Notes: generated by a model from the letters alone, not told the origin. A DNA stretch of 64,000 nt from ZC4RG20 sp963702105 (GCA_963702105.1 OY969712.1:1488001-1552000); one strand, 5' to 3'; positions 35,407 through 44,433 are shown, numbered from the stretch's first letter. Numbers and translations are program-made.

Positions 35407-35985
35407 CTACGCGCGATGCCGGCTTTCGCCGTGGGCGCACCCGGCGGCGATCAGATGCGCCGTGCGCAGCGGCTCCGGCAGCAGCGAGTTGACGGCAAAG
35501 CGCTCGACGAGCGCAACCGTCGCGGCCGGGTCGAGGCCGACGCTCTGCACATAGACGCGGCCGCAGCGCTCGATGGGCGGCTGGCGCGCGATGAGCCGCC
35601 ACTTGCGCTGTCCGCCCGGCACGGATTCGAGCAGGGCGCGGCGGATGCGCTCGAGGTCGGGCCGGCGCCTGCAGACCGAGACCACGGGCAGCCCGAGGTT
35701 CCGGTGCAGCGTGGCGAGATCGACGACGTTGAAGCCCGCGAGCGTGACGCCCTGGAGCAGCACGGCCTGTAGGCTCGACACGAAGCGCGACGCCGCGAGG
35801 AGGCCCGTCACGCGTTGCGTCGCGTTGGCCCCGTCCCGACGCACGCTGGCTCGGAGCACGCCCTCGAGACGCAGCCCGTTGAATACCGCGCCGATGACGG
35901 GCACCTCGCGCCCGCCCGTGGGCTCGAACGGCGCGTCGTCGAGGCCGACCACATAGGAGGGCACGCGCGCTGCGGAGCCTTTCAT
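35407..35985 (-). CDS. DUF99 (UPF0215) family protein
   Basis: The product (192 residues from ATG 35985; ATG 36018 is also possible) matches DUF99: PSYVVGLDDAPFEP, VIGAVFNGLRLEGVL, VLLQGVTLAGFNVVDLATLH, LPVVSVCRRRPDLERI and LLPEPLRTAHLIAAG with a C-terminal GES motif. The family is mainly archaeal, and some members are annotated as endonuclease dU, a DNA repair role. Conserved acidic residues (DD, D in GFNVVD) could bind metal, which is inference. It lies between yajQ and a divergent SGNH hydrolase gene with no functional link. Confidence 0.85.
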   Translation of the reverse strand: MKGSAARVPSYVVGLDDAPFEPTGGREVPVIGAVFNGLRLEGVLRASVRRDGANATQRVTGLLAASRFVSSLQAVLLQGVTLAGFNVVDLATLHRNLGLPVVSVCRRRPDLERIRRALLESVPGGQRKWRLIARQPPIERCGRVYVQSVGLDPAATVALVERFAVNSLLPEPLRTAHLIAAGCAHGESRHRA

Positions 35986-36049
35986 CGGCCGCCGAGCGGC
36001 TGTATCGTTGTCACGCATCCAGCCAGCGCCATCAGTGGGGAGCAAAAGA

Positions 36050-37291
36050 ATGAATATGAACAAGAAGCTCGCGACCGGTCTCGCCATTCTAGTCCTCGCG
36101 GCCGGGGCGGCGCGCGCCGAGGACCCGGCCTGGGTCGGCACATGGGGCGCTTCGCCGCTGCCGCCGACCGCGGCGAACGGGCCGTTCCCGGCGTCGCCGA
36201 GCTTTCACGATCAGACGATCCGGCAGGTCGTGCGCATCAGCGCCGGCGGCCGGCGCTTGCGGCTGCGGCTCACGAACGAGTACGGCAAGACGCCGCTCGA
36301 GGTCGGCGCCGCGACCGTCGCGCTCGCGGACGGCAAGGGCGGCATTCAGGCCGGCAGCGAGCACGCGGTGACTTTCGGCGGCCGGCCGACGGCAGTCATC
36401 GCGGCCGGTGCGCCGCTGATCAGCGACCCCATCGATCTCGCCGTGCAGCCGCTCGCGAAGCTCTCGATCAGCCTCTATCTGCCCGGCGACACCGGTCCGT
36501 GCACCTGCCACTCGACGGGCCGGGAAACGGCCTTCGTCTCGAAGCCCGGCGACTTCACGCACGGCACGTTCGAGCCGGCCTCGACGATGACGGCGCGTGC
36601 GTTCCTCGCCGGCGTAAACGTCGACGCCGCAGGTCCCGCACACGTCGTCGTGGCCTTCGGCGACTCGATCACGGACGGCGTCGGCGCCACGCTCAACGAG
36701 GACCGGCGCTGGCCGGACGATCTTGCGCAGCGCCTCGCGGACCGCAAGGGCGAGGGCAGCTGGGGCGTCGTCAACGAAGGCATCAGCGGCAATCAGGTCT
36801 TGAGCGACGGGGCGGGGGAGAGCGCCCTCGCGCGCTTCGACCGCGACGTGCTGGCCGTGCCGGGCGTCACGCACATCGTCGTCTTCGAGGGCATCAACGA
36901 CATCGGTATCGCTTTCGGGCATTTCGGGCGCCCCGGCGCGCCGTCGTTCCGTCCCGCGAGCAAGGTTTCCGCCGAGACGCTCATCGCGGGCTACCGGCAG
37001 ATCATCGCGCGCGCGCACCTCAAGGGCATCAAGGTCTACGGCGCGACGATCACGCCTTTCAAGGGCGCCGCCTATTATTCGGACGAAGGCGAAGTCGTGC
37101 GCGAGGCCGTCAACCGGTGGATTCGCACGGGCAACGAGTTCGACGGCGTCATCGATTTCGACGCCGTGCTGCGCGACCCGAACGACCCGAAGCAGATTAC
37201 CGAAGGCCTGCACGCGGGCGACCACCTGCACGGCAGCGACAAGGGCTACCACGAGATGGCCGACTCGATCGATCTCGGCCTGTTTCACTGA
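36050..37291 (+). CDS. Secreted SGNH/GDSL family hydrolase
   Basis: The 413-residue protein has a signal peptide (1-24, ending ARAED) and then the arrangement of Streptomyces-type GDSL esterases: an N-terminal beta domain (WVGTWGASPLPP, QVVRISAGGRRLRLRLTNEY) and the SGNH catalytic domain. Visible catalytic blocks are Ser206 in FGDSITDG, Gly in NEGISGNQ, Asn in FEGINDIG and the terminal Asp-x-x-His region DHLHGSDKGYHEMA. It probably deacylates or cleaves esters on carbohydrate or lipid. GGGGAG lies 7 bp before ATG 36050. Confidence 0.9.
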   Translation: MNMNKKLATGLAILVLAAGAARAEDPAWVGTWGASPLPPTAANGPFPASPSFHDQTIRQVVRISAGGRRLRLRLTNEYGKTPLEVGAATVALADGKGGIQAGSEHAVTFGGRPTAVIAAGAPLISDPIDLAVQPLAKLSISLYLPGDTGPCTCHSTGRETAFVSKPGDFTHGTFEPASTMTARAFLAGVNVDAAGPAHVVVAFGDSITDGVGATLNEDRRWPDDLAQRLADRKGEGSWGVVNEGISGNQVLSDGAGESALARFDRDVLAVPGVTHIVVFEGINDIGIAFGHFGRPGAPSFRPASKVSAETLIAGYRQIIARAHLKGIKVYGATITPFKGAAYYSDEGEVVREAVNRWIRTGNEFDGVIDFDAVLRDPNDPKQITEGLHAGDHLHGSDKGYHEMADSIDLGLFH

Positions 37292-37329
37292 GGCCGGAGG
37301 GCCGCACCCGGCGCGGCTCGGAGGGACGT

Positions 37330-38406
37330 GTGTCGGGAGCGGACGGAAACGGCGAGACGAGGCCCCAGGCGGTGCGCGGGCGCGGGGCGATCTCGAATCC
37401 GGCCGGCCGCTTCGCTCGCACGCGTTCGGAACGCGAGGCGGAGGAGGCCGGCGAGCGCGTGCTGACGGAGCTGCGAGCCGAGCCCGCGAAGTCGATCATC
37501 GCCCGCAACCGGTCGCCGGACGTCCCGTTTACGCAGTCGATCAACATGTATCGCGGCTGCGAGCACGGCTGCATCTATTGCTTCGCGCGCCCGACGCACG
37601 CTTATCTCGATCTCTCTCCGGGGCGCGACTTCGAGACGCGCATTCTTTTCAAGCCGAACGCATCCGAGTTGCTGCGCGCCGAGCTCGCAAAGCCCGGCTA
37701 CGAGGTCAGCCCGATTGCGCTCGGCACGAACACCGACCCGTACCAGCCCGCGGAGCGCGATCTGGAGCTCACGCGCGGGATTCTGGAAGTGCTTGCGGAG
37801 TGCAAGCACCCGGTGTCGATCGTCACCAAGAGCGGCCTGATACTGCGCGACCTCGACATCCTCGTGCCCATGGCGGCCGAGGGGCTGGCCGAGGTCATGA
37901 TCAGCGTGACGACCCTCGATCCGGAGCTCAAGCGGCGCATGGAGCCGCGGACGGCCGGGCCTGCGCGCCGGCTCGCCGTGATCCGCGAGCTCAATGCCGA
38001 AGGCGTGCCGGCCGGCGTGCTCGCGGCGCCCGTCATCCCCGCGCTCAATGACCACGAGCTCGAGCGCATCGTTGAGGAGGCGGCAGCCGCCGGCGCCGTC
38101 TCGGCGGGCTACGTGCTGCTCAGGCTCCCCCACGAGGTCGGGCCGCTATTCACAGAATGGCTCGAGGAGCATTACCCGGAGCGCGCCCGTCATGTGCTGA
38201 GCCTCATCGAGCAGATGCGCGCGGGGCGGATCAACGACCCTCGCTTTCACAGCCGGCAGCGCGGCGAAGGGCCGTTCGCCGCACTGCTGCGCCGCCGGTT
38301 CGAGCGAGCGTGCCGGGCCGTCGGTATCGGCCGGCGCGACCGCGGCCTCGACCTGACCGCGTTCCGGCCGCCGCGCCTCGACGCGCAACTCGATCTGTTC
38401 CGCTGA
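37330..38406 (+). CDS. PA0069 family radical SAM protein
   Basis: The 358-residue protein carries the radical SAM cluster motif Cys77-x3-Cys81-x2-Cys84 in YRGCEHGCIYCFARPTHAYL. It continues with GTNTDPYQPAERDLELTR, HPVSIVTKSGLILRDLDIL and SVTTLDPELKRRMEPRTAGP, which match the PA0069/SplB-like group. It uses S-adenosylmethionine to make a radical; the substrate is unknown. The likely start is GTG 37330. A long open frame extends upstream into the SGNH gene but is a shadow there. Confidence 0.92.
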   Translation: MSGADGNGETRPQAVRGRGAISNPAGRFARTRSEREAEEAGERVLTELRAEPAKSIIARNRSPDVPFTQSINMYRGCEHGCIYCFARPTHAYLDLSPGRDFETRILFKPNASELLRAELAKPGYEVSPIALGTNTDPYQPAERDLELTRGILEVLAECKHPVSIVTKSGLILRDLDILVPMAAEGLAEVMISVTTLDPELKRRMEPRTAGPARRLAVIRELNAEGVPAGVLAAPVIPALNDHELERIVEEAAAAGAVSAGYVLLRLPHEVGPLFTEWLEEHYPERARHVLSLIEQMRAGRINDPRFHSRQRGEGPFAALLRRRFERACRAVGIGRRDRGLDLTAFRPPRLDAQLDLFR

Positions 38407-38413
38407 GGAAGGC

Positions 38414-38506
38414 GAAAGAAAAAGGGGTCAGAGCCCTTTTTCGGCCGGCCACATCCGGTACTGCGACGAGAGCGGTCGAAAAAGGGCTCTGACCCCTTTT
38501 TCTTTC
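38414..38506. repeat. Dispersed palindrome, copy 2 (GGGGTCAGAGCCC type)
   Basis: Perfect 30-bp arms at 38414-38443 and 38477-38506 flank a 33-nt loop. It fills the gap between the radical SAM gene and the converging DUF4159 gene, ending 2 bp before the latter's stop codon. Both strands end in T-runs, so it can terminate both genes. Confidence 0.92.
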
Positions 38507-38508
38507 TT

Positions 38509-39420
38509 CTAGTGCATCAGCGAGTACAGGATGTAATTGACGAAGAGCTTCATCCCCGCCGTCGAGTAGGGCTGCGGGTACAGCTTGTCGTCGGCATGCT
38601 CGACGGAGTCCCCGAGATCCATGTCGTGGCAGATCGCGACCATGATGCGGCCGTCGTCGTCGTAGATCGCGCGCCAGTGGGGCACGACGCCGTCCTGCTC
38701 GTAGGTCCGGCCCGAGTCAAGGAACTGAGCGCCGGGAATCTGCTCGTGATGCTCGGCTTCCCCGTAAGCGTGGAAGATCGGGTCGTCGTCGGGGACGTCC
38801 ACGATGGGGCGGTTCGGAAAGACGCGATGCATGCTGGCCTCGAAGACGGCCCACTCGCAGGTGCCGTGAAAGTCGTCCACCATGAGGAAGCCGCCGCGCA
38901 GCAGATACTCGCGGAGCTTGGCTGCCTGGGCCGACGTGAGCGCCCAGTGGCCGACTTCCACGGCGTAGAGCCACGGCCAATTGAAGACGTCGTCGCCGTC
39001 ATCGAGGTTGACGGGCTGTTCCACGGAACGGGCGTCGAGGCTCGTGAGCCGTCCGACCATCTCGGCTACGTGGCGGTCGCTGCGCGGGTAGTCGATGGTC
39101 CACGTCGTGCCGCCCTGGCGCCAGTCGCCGGGCCACTGCCCGTCGCAGCCGTATTCGATCGTCGGATACATGAGCCGGCCGAACGCCCACTCCCCGGGCT
39201 TCGTGTAGTCGGGCGGCAGGGGGATGTCGTGGTCGTATTCGATGCCCGGGTACTCGCGAAATGCCTTCGGCAGGCTCGGATCGACGGGCGGCGCGCCCGC
39301 GGCGAGCAGGGGCACGGGCAGCAGCAGCCACAGGGCGGGTAGGCGCCCCAGCCAGGCATGCGGTTTGCGCCGCGTCTGCCGGCTCCGCCGCCGTTCGGGT
39401 TCAAGGCTCGGTTCGTTCAC
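38509..39420 (-). CDS. DUF4159 domain protein, secreted
   Basis: The 303-residue protein has an Arg-rich N-terminus, a hydrophobic signal segment (about 25-42, ending AAGAPP) and then the DUF4159 domain: FGRLMYPTIEYGCDGQWPGD, MVGRLTSLDARSVEQPVNL, YLLRGGFLMVDDFHGTCEW and VAICHDMDLGDSVEH. The fold resembles a glutamine-amidotransferase-like flavodoxin fold. The family is often found with MoxR/von Willebrand gene sets; here it stands alone. Function is unknown. The start is GTG 39420. Confidence 0.87.
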   Translation of the reverse strand: MNEPSLEPERRRSRQTRRKPHAWLGRLPALWLLLPVPLLAAGAPPVDPSLPKAFREYPGIEYDHDIPLPPDYTKPGEWAFGRLMYPTIEYGCDGQWPGDWRQGGTTWTIDYPRSDRHVAEMVGRLTSLDARSVEQPVNLDDGDDVFNWPWLYAVEVGHWALTSAQAAKLREYLLRGGFLMVDDFHGTCEWAVFEASMHRVFPNRPIVDVPDDDPIFHAYGEAEHHEQIPGAQFLDSGRTYEQDGVVPHWRAIYDDDGRIMVAICHDMDLGDSVEHADDKLYPQPYSTAGMKLFVNYILYSLMH

Positions 39421-39470
39421 TTCACGTTCGCCAGCGGTTTCAAGGCTTCGTCCTGCTCGGCATCCGTACC

Positions 39471-40133
39471 TTACTCCGTTGCGGCTCCGCGTGCGACGAC
39501 TTCCACGGGAAACGGCTTCGTGATCTCGCCCGTGTAGATCGAGCGGTGCGGGAACGGAATCTCGATGCCGGCCGCGTCGAAGGCCTCCTTAATCTCCGTA
39601 TGAATCGTGTTCGTGAGCTCGATGTAATTCTCGCGCGTCGCCCAGACGGAAAACTGCAGGTCCAACGACGAGTCGCCGAAGCCCAGGAAGACGAACAGCG
39701 GCGCGGGGTCGTCGAGGCAGAGCCGGTTCCGCTCGGCGACCTCGAGCAGCACGTCGTGCACGCGGCGCACGTCTTCCTTGTATGCGACGCCTATCTTCAG
39801 GTCGATGCGCCGGATCGGGAAGCGCGTGAGCGTGACGACCTCGCTCTTGATCAGCGTCTCGTTCGGAATCCGCACGAACAGGTTGTCGAAGGTCCGCAGC
39901 TTGACGGAGAGCGCGTCGATCGAGAGCAACTCTCCGGTGCGCTCTCCGACCGTGATGAAATCGCCGACCTGAAAGGGCTTCTCACCGAGCAGAAAGAGGC
40001 CGCTGATGAGATTCGAGGCGGACGTTTGCGAGGCGAAGCCGATCGCGACCGTCAGCACGCCGGCCGCGCCGACGAGCACCGCGAGGCTGAACCCGAGCTC
40101 GCGCAGCGCCGAAGCGACGAACAGCGAGAACAC
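39471..40133 (-). CDS. Mechanosensitive channel MscS family protein, N-terminally truncated
   Basis: The 220-residue product has the pore helix and beta domain of small MscS channels: LGFSLAVLVGAAGVLTVAIG, then FASQTSASNLISGLFLLGEK, PFQVGDFITVGERTGELLSI and RIPNETLIKSEVVTLTRFP. The C-terminal alpha/beta domain is complete. Only one full membrane helix and half of another remain; the usual two preceding helices are missing. The frame is open upstream of GTG 40133 only to a TGA at 40194-40196, and those codons look non-coding. It is probably a 5'-deleted gene. Confidence 0.8.
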   Translation of the reverse strand: MFSLFVASALRELGFSLAVLVGAAGVLTVAIGFASQTSASNLISGLFLLGEKPFQVGDFITVGERTGELLSIDALSVKLRTFDNLFVRIPNETLIKSEVVTLTRFPIRRIDLKIGVAYKEDVRRVHDVLLEVAERNRLCLDDPAPLFVFLGFGDSSLDLQFSVWATRENYIELTNTIHTEIKEAFDAAGIEIPFPHRSIYTGEITKPFPVEVVARGAATE

Positions 40134-40136
40134 CTT

Positions 40137-40290
40137 CCTCCGCGTAGCGAAAGGCGACGCGCCACTCCGCGCGGCGGCGCCACAGCACGAGCTTCAGAGG
40201 TCCCATCTCGCAGACGAGCGCGCGGTCAACCGGGACGTCCTGCGGCAACCACCACCGGCCGCCTGCCGCCCTCGCCTCCGTGCCCTTCAT
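40137..40290 (-). pseudogene. Orphan gene fragment fused upstream of mscS
   Basis: From ATG 40290 a minus-strand frame reads MKGTEARAAGGRWWLPQDVP, then VDRALVCEMGPLKLVLWRRR and AEWRVAFRYAEE, which looks like the start of a real protein with a W..GPL.LW....EW pattern. It then enters the mscS region in the wrong frame and loses sense. It is best explained as the 5' end of another gene, joined to mscS by a deletion. I cannot name the family with confidence. Confidence 0.45.
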
Positions 40291-40580
40291 TTCCGACCCC
40301 GCCTCAAACCGTCCCCCGAGCGTGGGTGCCGTTCATTTAGCGACGCCTCCTCGAGGTGTCAAGCCGATCGCAAACGCGCCGGTCCGACAGCCGTTGCGCC
40401 GCCGATGTGAACGGCGGCAACCTTGGTAGCCTCACTGATTGCGCTTGCGGCCCGTCCCGTCGATCCTGAGACTCCGGGGCAAGCGGCCGCGGCGTGCAGG
40501 TGCGGAGCCGTGTCCGGTTCCGCACGCGGGCGCGGATGCCGATGCGAACGCCGCGGCGGGCTCGAACACGGACAGGAGGC
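40291..40580. other. Intergenic region, nothing recognised
   Basis: This 290-bp gap between the mscS region and the BON protein gene shows no convincing gene, RNA or palindrome. The AGGAGG at 40574-40579 is the ribosome-binding site of the BON gene. Confidence 0.5.
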
Positions 40581-41357
40581 ATGGACAACGCTGAGGTCAC
40601 CAAACGGATCCGCGCCGCGCTCGAGCACGAGCCGCGCGTCAATCTGCATCGCGACCGCGTCGTCATCGAGTTCAGCGCGGGCGTCGCGACCCTCTCGGGC
40701 GAGGTCGAGGACATCGCCGCCAAGCGCATCGCGCTCGAGCTCACGGCGGCCCAGCCGCCCGTTGAGGACGTCGTGGACCGCCTGCACGTGCGGCCGGCCG
40801 AGCGCATGGGCGACGGCGCCATCGCGGCTCACATCGAGCGGACCCTGATCGAAGACTCCGCCTTCGGCGGCTTCGCGCTCAATACCCGCGTCAGGGGCCG
40901 GAAGCACGGCGAGGAGACCCCCGGGTCCGCGCAAACCGGTAATCCGCCCATGGCACAGCGCGCACGGGGATCCGAGGCCGGCAGCCCCGGCGGGCCCTGG
41001 ATCGAAATCGGCGTGGACGAGGGGGTCGTGACCCTGGACGGCGAGGTGCCGAGCCTGTCCCACAAGCGCCTTGCCGGTGCCGTCGCCTGGTGGGCGCCGG
41101 GCAGCCGGGACGTCATCAATGGCCTTGGCGTCGTGCCGGAGGACGCGGACACGGAAGCGGAGATCCTCGACGCCCTGCGCATCGTGCTCGAGAAGGACCC
41201 GACCGTGGACGCCTCGCAGATCGCGGCGACCTGTCAGGGTGCCGTGATCACGCTTCAGGGACTCGTCCGCAACGAGTCCGAGCGCGCGGCCGCCGAGTTC
41301 GACGCGTGGGCGCTGTTCGGCGTGGACCGCGTCGTGAACCGCATCGCCGTGCGCTGA
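40581..41357 (+). CDS. BON domain protein (three BON repeats)
   Basis: The 258-residue protein begins MDNAEVTKRIRAALEHEPRV and has three BON domains: about 1-67, 73-165 (with a 40-residue insertion GRKHGEETPGS...) and 185-258. The conserved GxVxxLxGxV pattern shows as GVATLSGEVEDIAAK, GVVTLDGEVPSLSHK and GAVITLQGLVRNESE. No signal peptide is visible, so it is probably cytoplasmic, unlike OsmY. BON domains bind phospholipid or other ligands. AGGAGG one base before the ATG region supports the start. Confidence 0.85.
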   Translation: MDNAEVTKRIRAALEHEPRVNLHRDRVVIEFSAGVATLSGEVEDIAAKRIALELTAAQPPVEDVVDRLHVRPAERMGDGAIAAHIERTLIEDSAFGGFALNTRVRGRKHGEETPGSAQTGNPPMAQRARGSEAGSPGGPWIEIGVDEGVVTLDGEVPSLSHKRLAGAVAWWAPGSRDVINGLGVVPEDADTEAEILDALRIVLEKDPTVDASQIAATCQGAVITLQGLVRNESERAAAEFDAWALFGVDRVVNRIAVR

Positions 41358-41421
41358 GGCGTCCCCGCGCGCGGGCGCTCCTGGGCGGGGCGCAGGCGCG
41401 GCACGGATACTTCGAAAGAGC

Positions 41422-43764
41422 TCACGCCAACCCGGCGAGCACGCGCGCCGCGGTCAGCGGCAAACGCCGGAACCGCACGCCGGTCGCATCGAAAACCGCG
41501 TTGGCGACGGCCGCGGGGACCGTGACGTGCGCCGGCTCCCCGGCACCGCCCGCGGGCTGCTCGGGGCGGTCGAGCGTGACGATCTCGATCTGCTCGGGCG
41601 CGTCGGCGACGTCGAGAATCGGATAGGTCAGCCAGTCCACGCTGTGGACCGTGGCGGCGTCGAACCGCACTTCCTCGAACAGCGTGCGGCTCAGGCCCTG
41701 CACGATGTTGCCCTCGATCGTCGTCTTCAGGCTGCGCGGATTGATGACGAGGCCGCAGTCGTGCGAGACGAACACGCGCGGCACGCGCACGCGGCCCGTG
41801 CGCCGATCGACCTCCACCTCGCAGACCGTCGCGACGTAGCTGCCGAAGCCGCTGTTCAGCGAGACGCCCCGGCCGCGCAACAGCTGGCGCTGCGTGCCGA
41901 ATCCCGCGGCGGGCGAGGGCCGGCGCCGCCACGCCGAAAGCTTGGCGACGGCCTCGAGCACGGCCTTCTCGCGCGCGTCGGTCACGTACTCGAGCCGGAA
42001 GGCGATCGGATCCTTGCCGATCCGGGCCGCGACCTCGTCGACGAAGGATTCGTGCGCGAAGTGCAGCTGCGGCTCCTGCGGCGCGCGCATGTGCGCCGTG
42101 CGCAGCGGCGAGGCGCGCTCCATGAGCGGCGGCACGGTTTCCCAGAACTTCACGGCGATCGGGAACGCATAGGATTCGCCCGGCACGCCGAAATTCTGCG
42201 CGTCGCCCTTGTCGAAGCCGAGGAGCTGGCCGACGAGCGTGTCCTTGGGATCGGACGCGTTGTAGAGGACGTCCCAACCCGAAAACCCCTTCGCCCTGAA
42301 GTACCAACCCGAAACGTTGCCGCTCGCGTCGACGCCCGCCTTGCACGTGATCACCGCGGCCGGTGCCTTCGGATCCCAGGCGTGGCCCTCGTGCCGCATC
42401 CACTGCACGCGCACGGGCCGGCCCACGGCCTGCGACAACACGGCGGCCTCGAACGCGGCCTCGTCGGCGTCGCTGCGGCCGTACGACCCGGGGCCGGGCC
42501 TCCAGATCACGCGCACCTTCTCGACGGGCAGGCCCAGCAGTTTCGCGATGCCTTCGCGCGTCGCATGAGACTTTTGCGTATCCGAGAAGATCAGTGCCTC
42601 GCCGCCGCCGACGTCCGCGACGCCGATCGAGGGCGCCATGCGTGCATGGGACTGGAAGGGCAGCTCGTATTCGGCTTCGACGGTCGTCGCCGCCGCCCGG
42701 ATCGCGCGCAGACTGGGCTCCGCGTCGTAGTCGCGGCGCGGCCCGAAGTTCGCGACCGAGTTGTCGGCGACGATGGGCGCCGCGCGGATGTGATCGTACA
42801 GGGCATCGGCTTCGGGGAAGGGCGGCTCGGGCACGCTCCAGCGAACCTCGAGCTGGCGCGCCGCCTTGATCGCGTGCCACTCCGTCCCGGCGACGACGGC
42901 CAGGAAGTCCTGTTTCCAGACCACGCGGGCGCCGGGAATCGAGGCGATCGACTTTTCCTCGACGGCTACGGGCCGCGCGTTCGCGACGGGCGGGCGCAGC
43001 GTGCGGCCGTGCAGCATGCCGGGCAGCGTTACGTGGTGGCAGAACTCGGTTGTCGCGAGGATCTTGCCGCGGATGTCCTTGCGCGCGACGGGCTTCCCGA
43101 CGACCGTGTAGTCCTTCGGGCTCTTCGGCGCCGCGCGGCCCTCGACCTCGAGGCTGTTGCCGTAGCGCTTGTTCCAGTCGAGACCGGTCGCGAAGCCGGC
43201 CGCGATGAGCTCGCCGTAGCCGACGCGCCGGCCGGGCTCCGCCGTCACGAATACGACCCCGTCGGCGACGCCGAGCGCGGCGGGGGGCGCCTCGAGGTGC
43301 TCGGACGCGCGCGCGAGCAGCACGCGGCGCGCCTCGGCCGCCGCATTGCGTAGGGGATTCGCGCCGAGCCGGCAGCCGCTCGAGCCGCTGGCGCCGCCCT
43401 GGTCCGGCGTGAGGCCCGTGTCGCCCATGATCACGGCGACGCGACCCACGTCCACGCCGAGCTCTTCGGCTACGACCTGGGCGATGGCCGTATCGACGCC
43501 CTGGCCCATGTCCATTTTCCCGAAAAACGCCGTGACGGCGCCGGCCGCGTTGACCTCGAGCCAGGTGTCGAGCGAATCCGGCGCCAGCGCGCGCGCCTTC
43601 GCCCAGCGCGTCTCGGACTCGGCCTCGGCCTCGCCGAGCGGCAGCAGCGCGATCGTGCCGGCGGCACGGATCGCGAAGACGAGGCTCGCGCCGCCGCCGA
43701 GAAAGCGCCGACGGTCGAAGCGCGGGGCCGCGGGCAAGGTCTGCGGATCAATCTTGCGAGACAT
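41422..43764 (-). CDS. Molybdopterin-binding subunit of xanthine dehydrogenase-type oxidoreductase (IorB-like)
   Basis: The 780-residue protein is the large subunit of a molybdenum hydroxylase of the isoquinoline 1-oxidoreductase type. It has a twin-arginine signal (DRRRFLGGGASLVFAIRAAG) and family phrases GKMDMGQGVDTAIAQVVAEE, GDTGLTPDQGGASGSSG, MRAPQEPQLHFAHESFVDEV and FVSHDCGLVINPRSLKTTIE. It would act in the periplasm on an aldehyde or N-heterocycle; the substrate is unknown. The start at ATG 43764 overlaps the small subunit gene by 17 bp. No FAD subunit is present, as usual for this type. Confidence 0.92.
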   Translation of the reverse strand: MSRKIDPQTLPAAPRFDRRRFLGGGASLVFAIRAAGTIALLPLGEAEAESETRWAKARALAPDSLDTWLEVNAAGAVTAFFGKMDMGQGVDTAIAQVVAEELGVDVGRVAVIMGDTGLTPDQGGASGSSGCRLGANPLRNAAAEARRVLLARASEHLEAPPAALGVADGVVFVTAEPGRRVGYGELIAAGFATGLDWNKRYGNSLEVEGRAAPKSPKDYTVVGKPVARKDIRGKILATTEFCHHVTLPGMLHGRTLRPPVANARPVAVEEKSIASIPGARVVWKQDFLAVVAGTEWHAIKAARQLEVRWSVPEPPFPEADALYDHIRAAPIVADNSVANFGPRRDYDAEPSLRAIRAAATTVEAEYELPFQSHARMAPSIGVADVGGGEALIFSDTQKSHATREGIAKLLGLPVEKVRVIWRPGPGSYGRSDADEAAFEAAVLSQAVGRPVRVQWMRHEGHAWDPKAPAAVITCKAGVDASGNVSGWYFRAKGFSGWDVLYNASDPKDTLVGQLLGFDKGDAQNFGVPGESYAFPIAVKFWETVPPLMERASPLRTAHMRAPQEPQLHFAHESFVDEVAARIGKDPIAFRLEYVTDAREKAVLEAVAKLSAWRRRPSPAAGFGTQRQLLRGRGVSLNSGFGSYVATVCEVEVDRRTGRVRVPRVFVSHDCGLVINPRSLKTTIEGNIVQGLSRTLFEEVRFDAATVHSVDWLTYPILDVADAPEQIEIVTLDRPEQPAGGAGEPAHVTVPAAVANAVFDATGVRFRRLPLTAARVLAGLA

Positions 43765-44242
43765 GCCCGTCCCCCCGGTTCCGCATGAGCTCGGCCGCGC
43801 GGCGCACGGCGCGCAGGATCGCCATGTGCGTTCCGCAGCGGCATTTGAGCCCGGTGAGCATGCCGCGGATTTCATCTTCAGTCGGCGCGGAATTGCGCTC
43901 GAGCCCGGCCACGGCCGTCATGATCCAGCCGTTCGCGCAGTAGCCGCACTGAGCGGCTTCCTCCTCGATGAAGGCGGCCTGCACGGGATGCGGCGCATCG
44001 GGGGTGCCGAGGCCGTCGAGCGTGCGGATCGAAGCGCCGGCCGCAGCCGAGATCGGCACGATGCAGGAGCGCAGCGCCGAGCCTCCGAGAATGACCGTGC
44101 AGGCGCCGCATTGGGCGAGGCCGCAGCCGAACTTCGGGCCCTTCAGGGCCAGGTCGCCGCGCAGCGCGTAGAGCAGCGGCATGTCGGCGTCCGCCTCGAC
44201 TTCGCGCGGCTTGCCGTCGACGACGAGCGTGTAGTGTGGCAT
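43748..44242 (-). CDS. 2Fe-2S subunit of molybdenum hydroxylase (IorA-like)
   Basis: The 164-residue small subunit carries two 2Fe-2S clusters. The plant-type site is in KFGCGLAQCGACTVIL plus a later Cys in LRSCIVP. The second site is in CGYCANGW and KCRCGTH. It passes electrons from the molybdenum centre to an acceptor, probably a cytochrome or quinone chain. It is first in the operon, overlapping the large subunit gene. Confidence 0.94.
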   Translation of the reverse strand: MPHYTLVVDGKPREVEADADMPLLYALRGDLALKGPKFGCGLAQCGACTVILGGSALRSCIVPISAAAGASIRTLDGLGTPDAPHPVQAAFIEEEAAQCGYCANGWIMTAVAGLERNSAPTEDEIRGMLTGLKCRCGTHMAILRAVRRAAELMRNRGDGHVSQD

Positions 44243-44310
44243 CGAAGCGTTCCCCCCGAATGCTTGCGGAAAGCATAGCGCGGGCCCCCGGAGCGCGCGA
44301 GCGCGAGCGA

Positions 44311-44400
44311 ACGGCGGCGCGCGGCAGGGAACGGCGGCGCGCGGCAGGGAACGGCGGCGCGCGGCAGGGAACGGCGCCGCGCGGCAGGGAACGGCGCCGA
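44311..44400. repeat. 20-bp tandem repeat, 4.5 copies
   Basis: ACGGCGGCGCGCGGCAGGGA is repeated four times (44311-44390; the fourth has GCC for GGC) plus half a copy. It fills the divergent intergenic gap between the molybdenum hydroxylase operon and the flavin oxidoreductase gene. The 20-bp unit is not a multiple of three, in keeping with a non-coding place. Confidence 0.95.
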
Positions 44401-44433
44401 GAGGACCGCGAAACGCCTCGTAGGCAGGCTCTG

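Noticed and set aside
35815..38406. 863-codon plus-strand open frame
   Set aside because: Only its 3' part, from GTG 37330, is the radical SAM gene. The upstream part overlaps the SGNH gene in another frame and has typical shadow composition.
44311..44400. CRISPR array
   Set aside because: The 20-bp units follow each other with no spacers and there are no cas genes.
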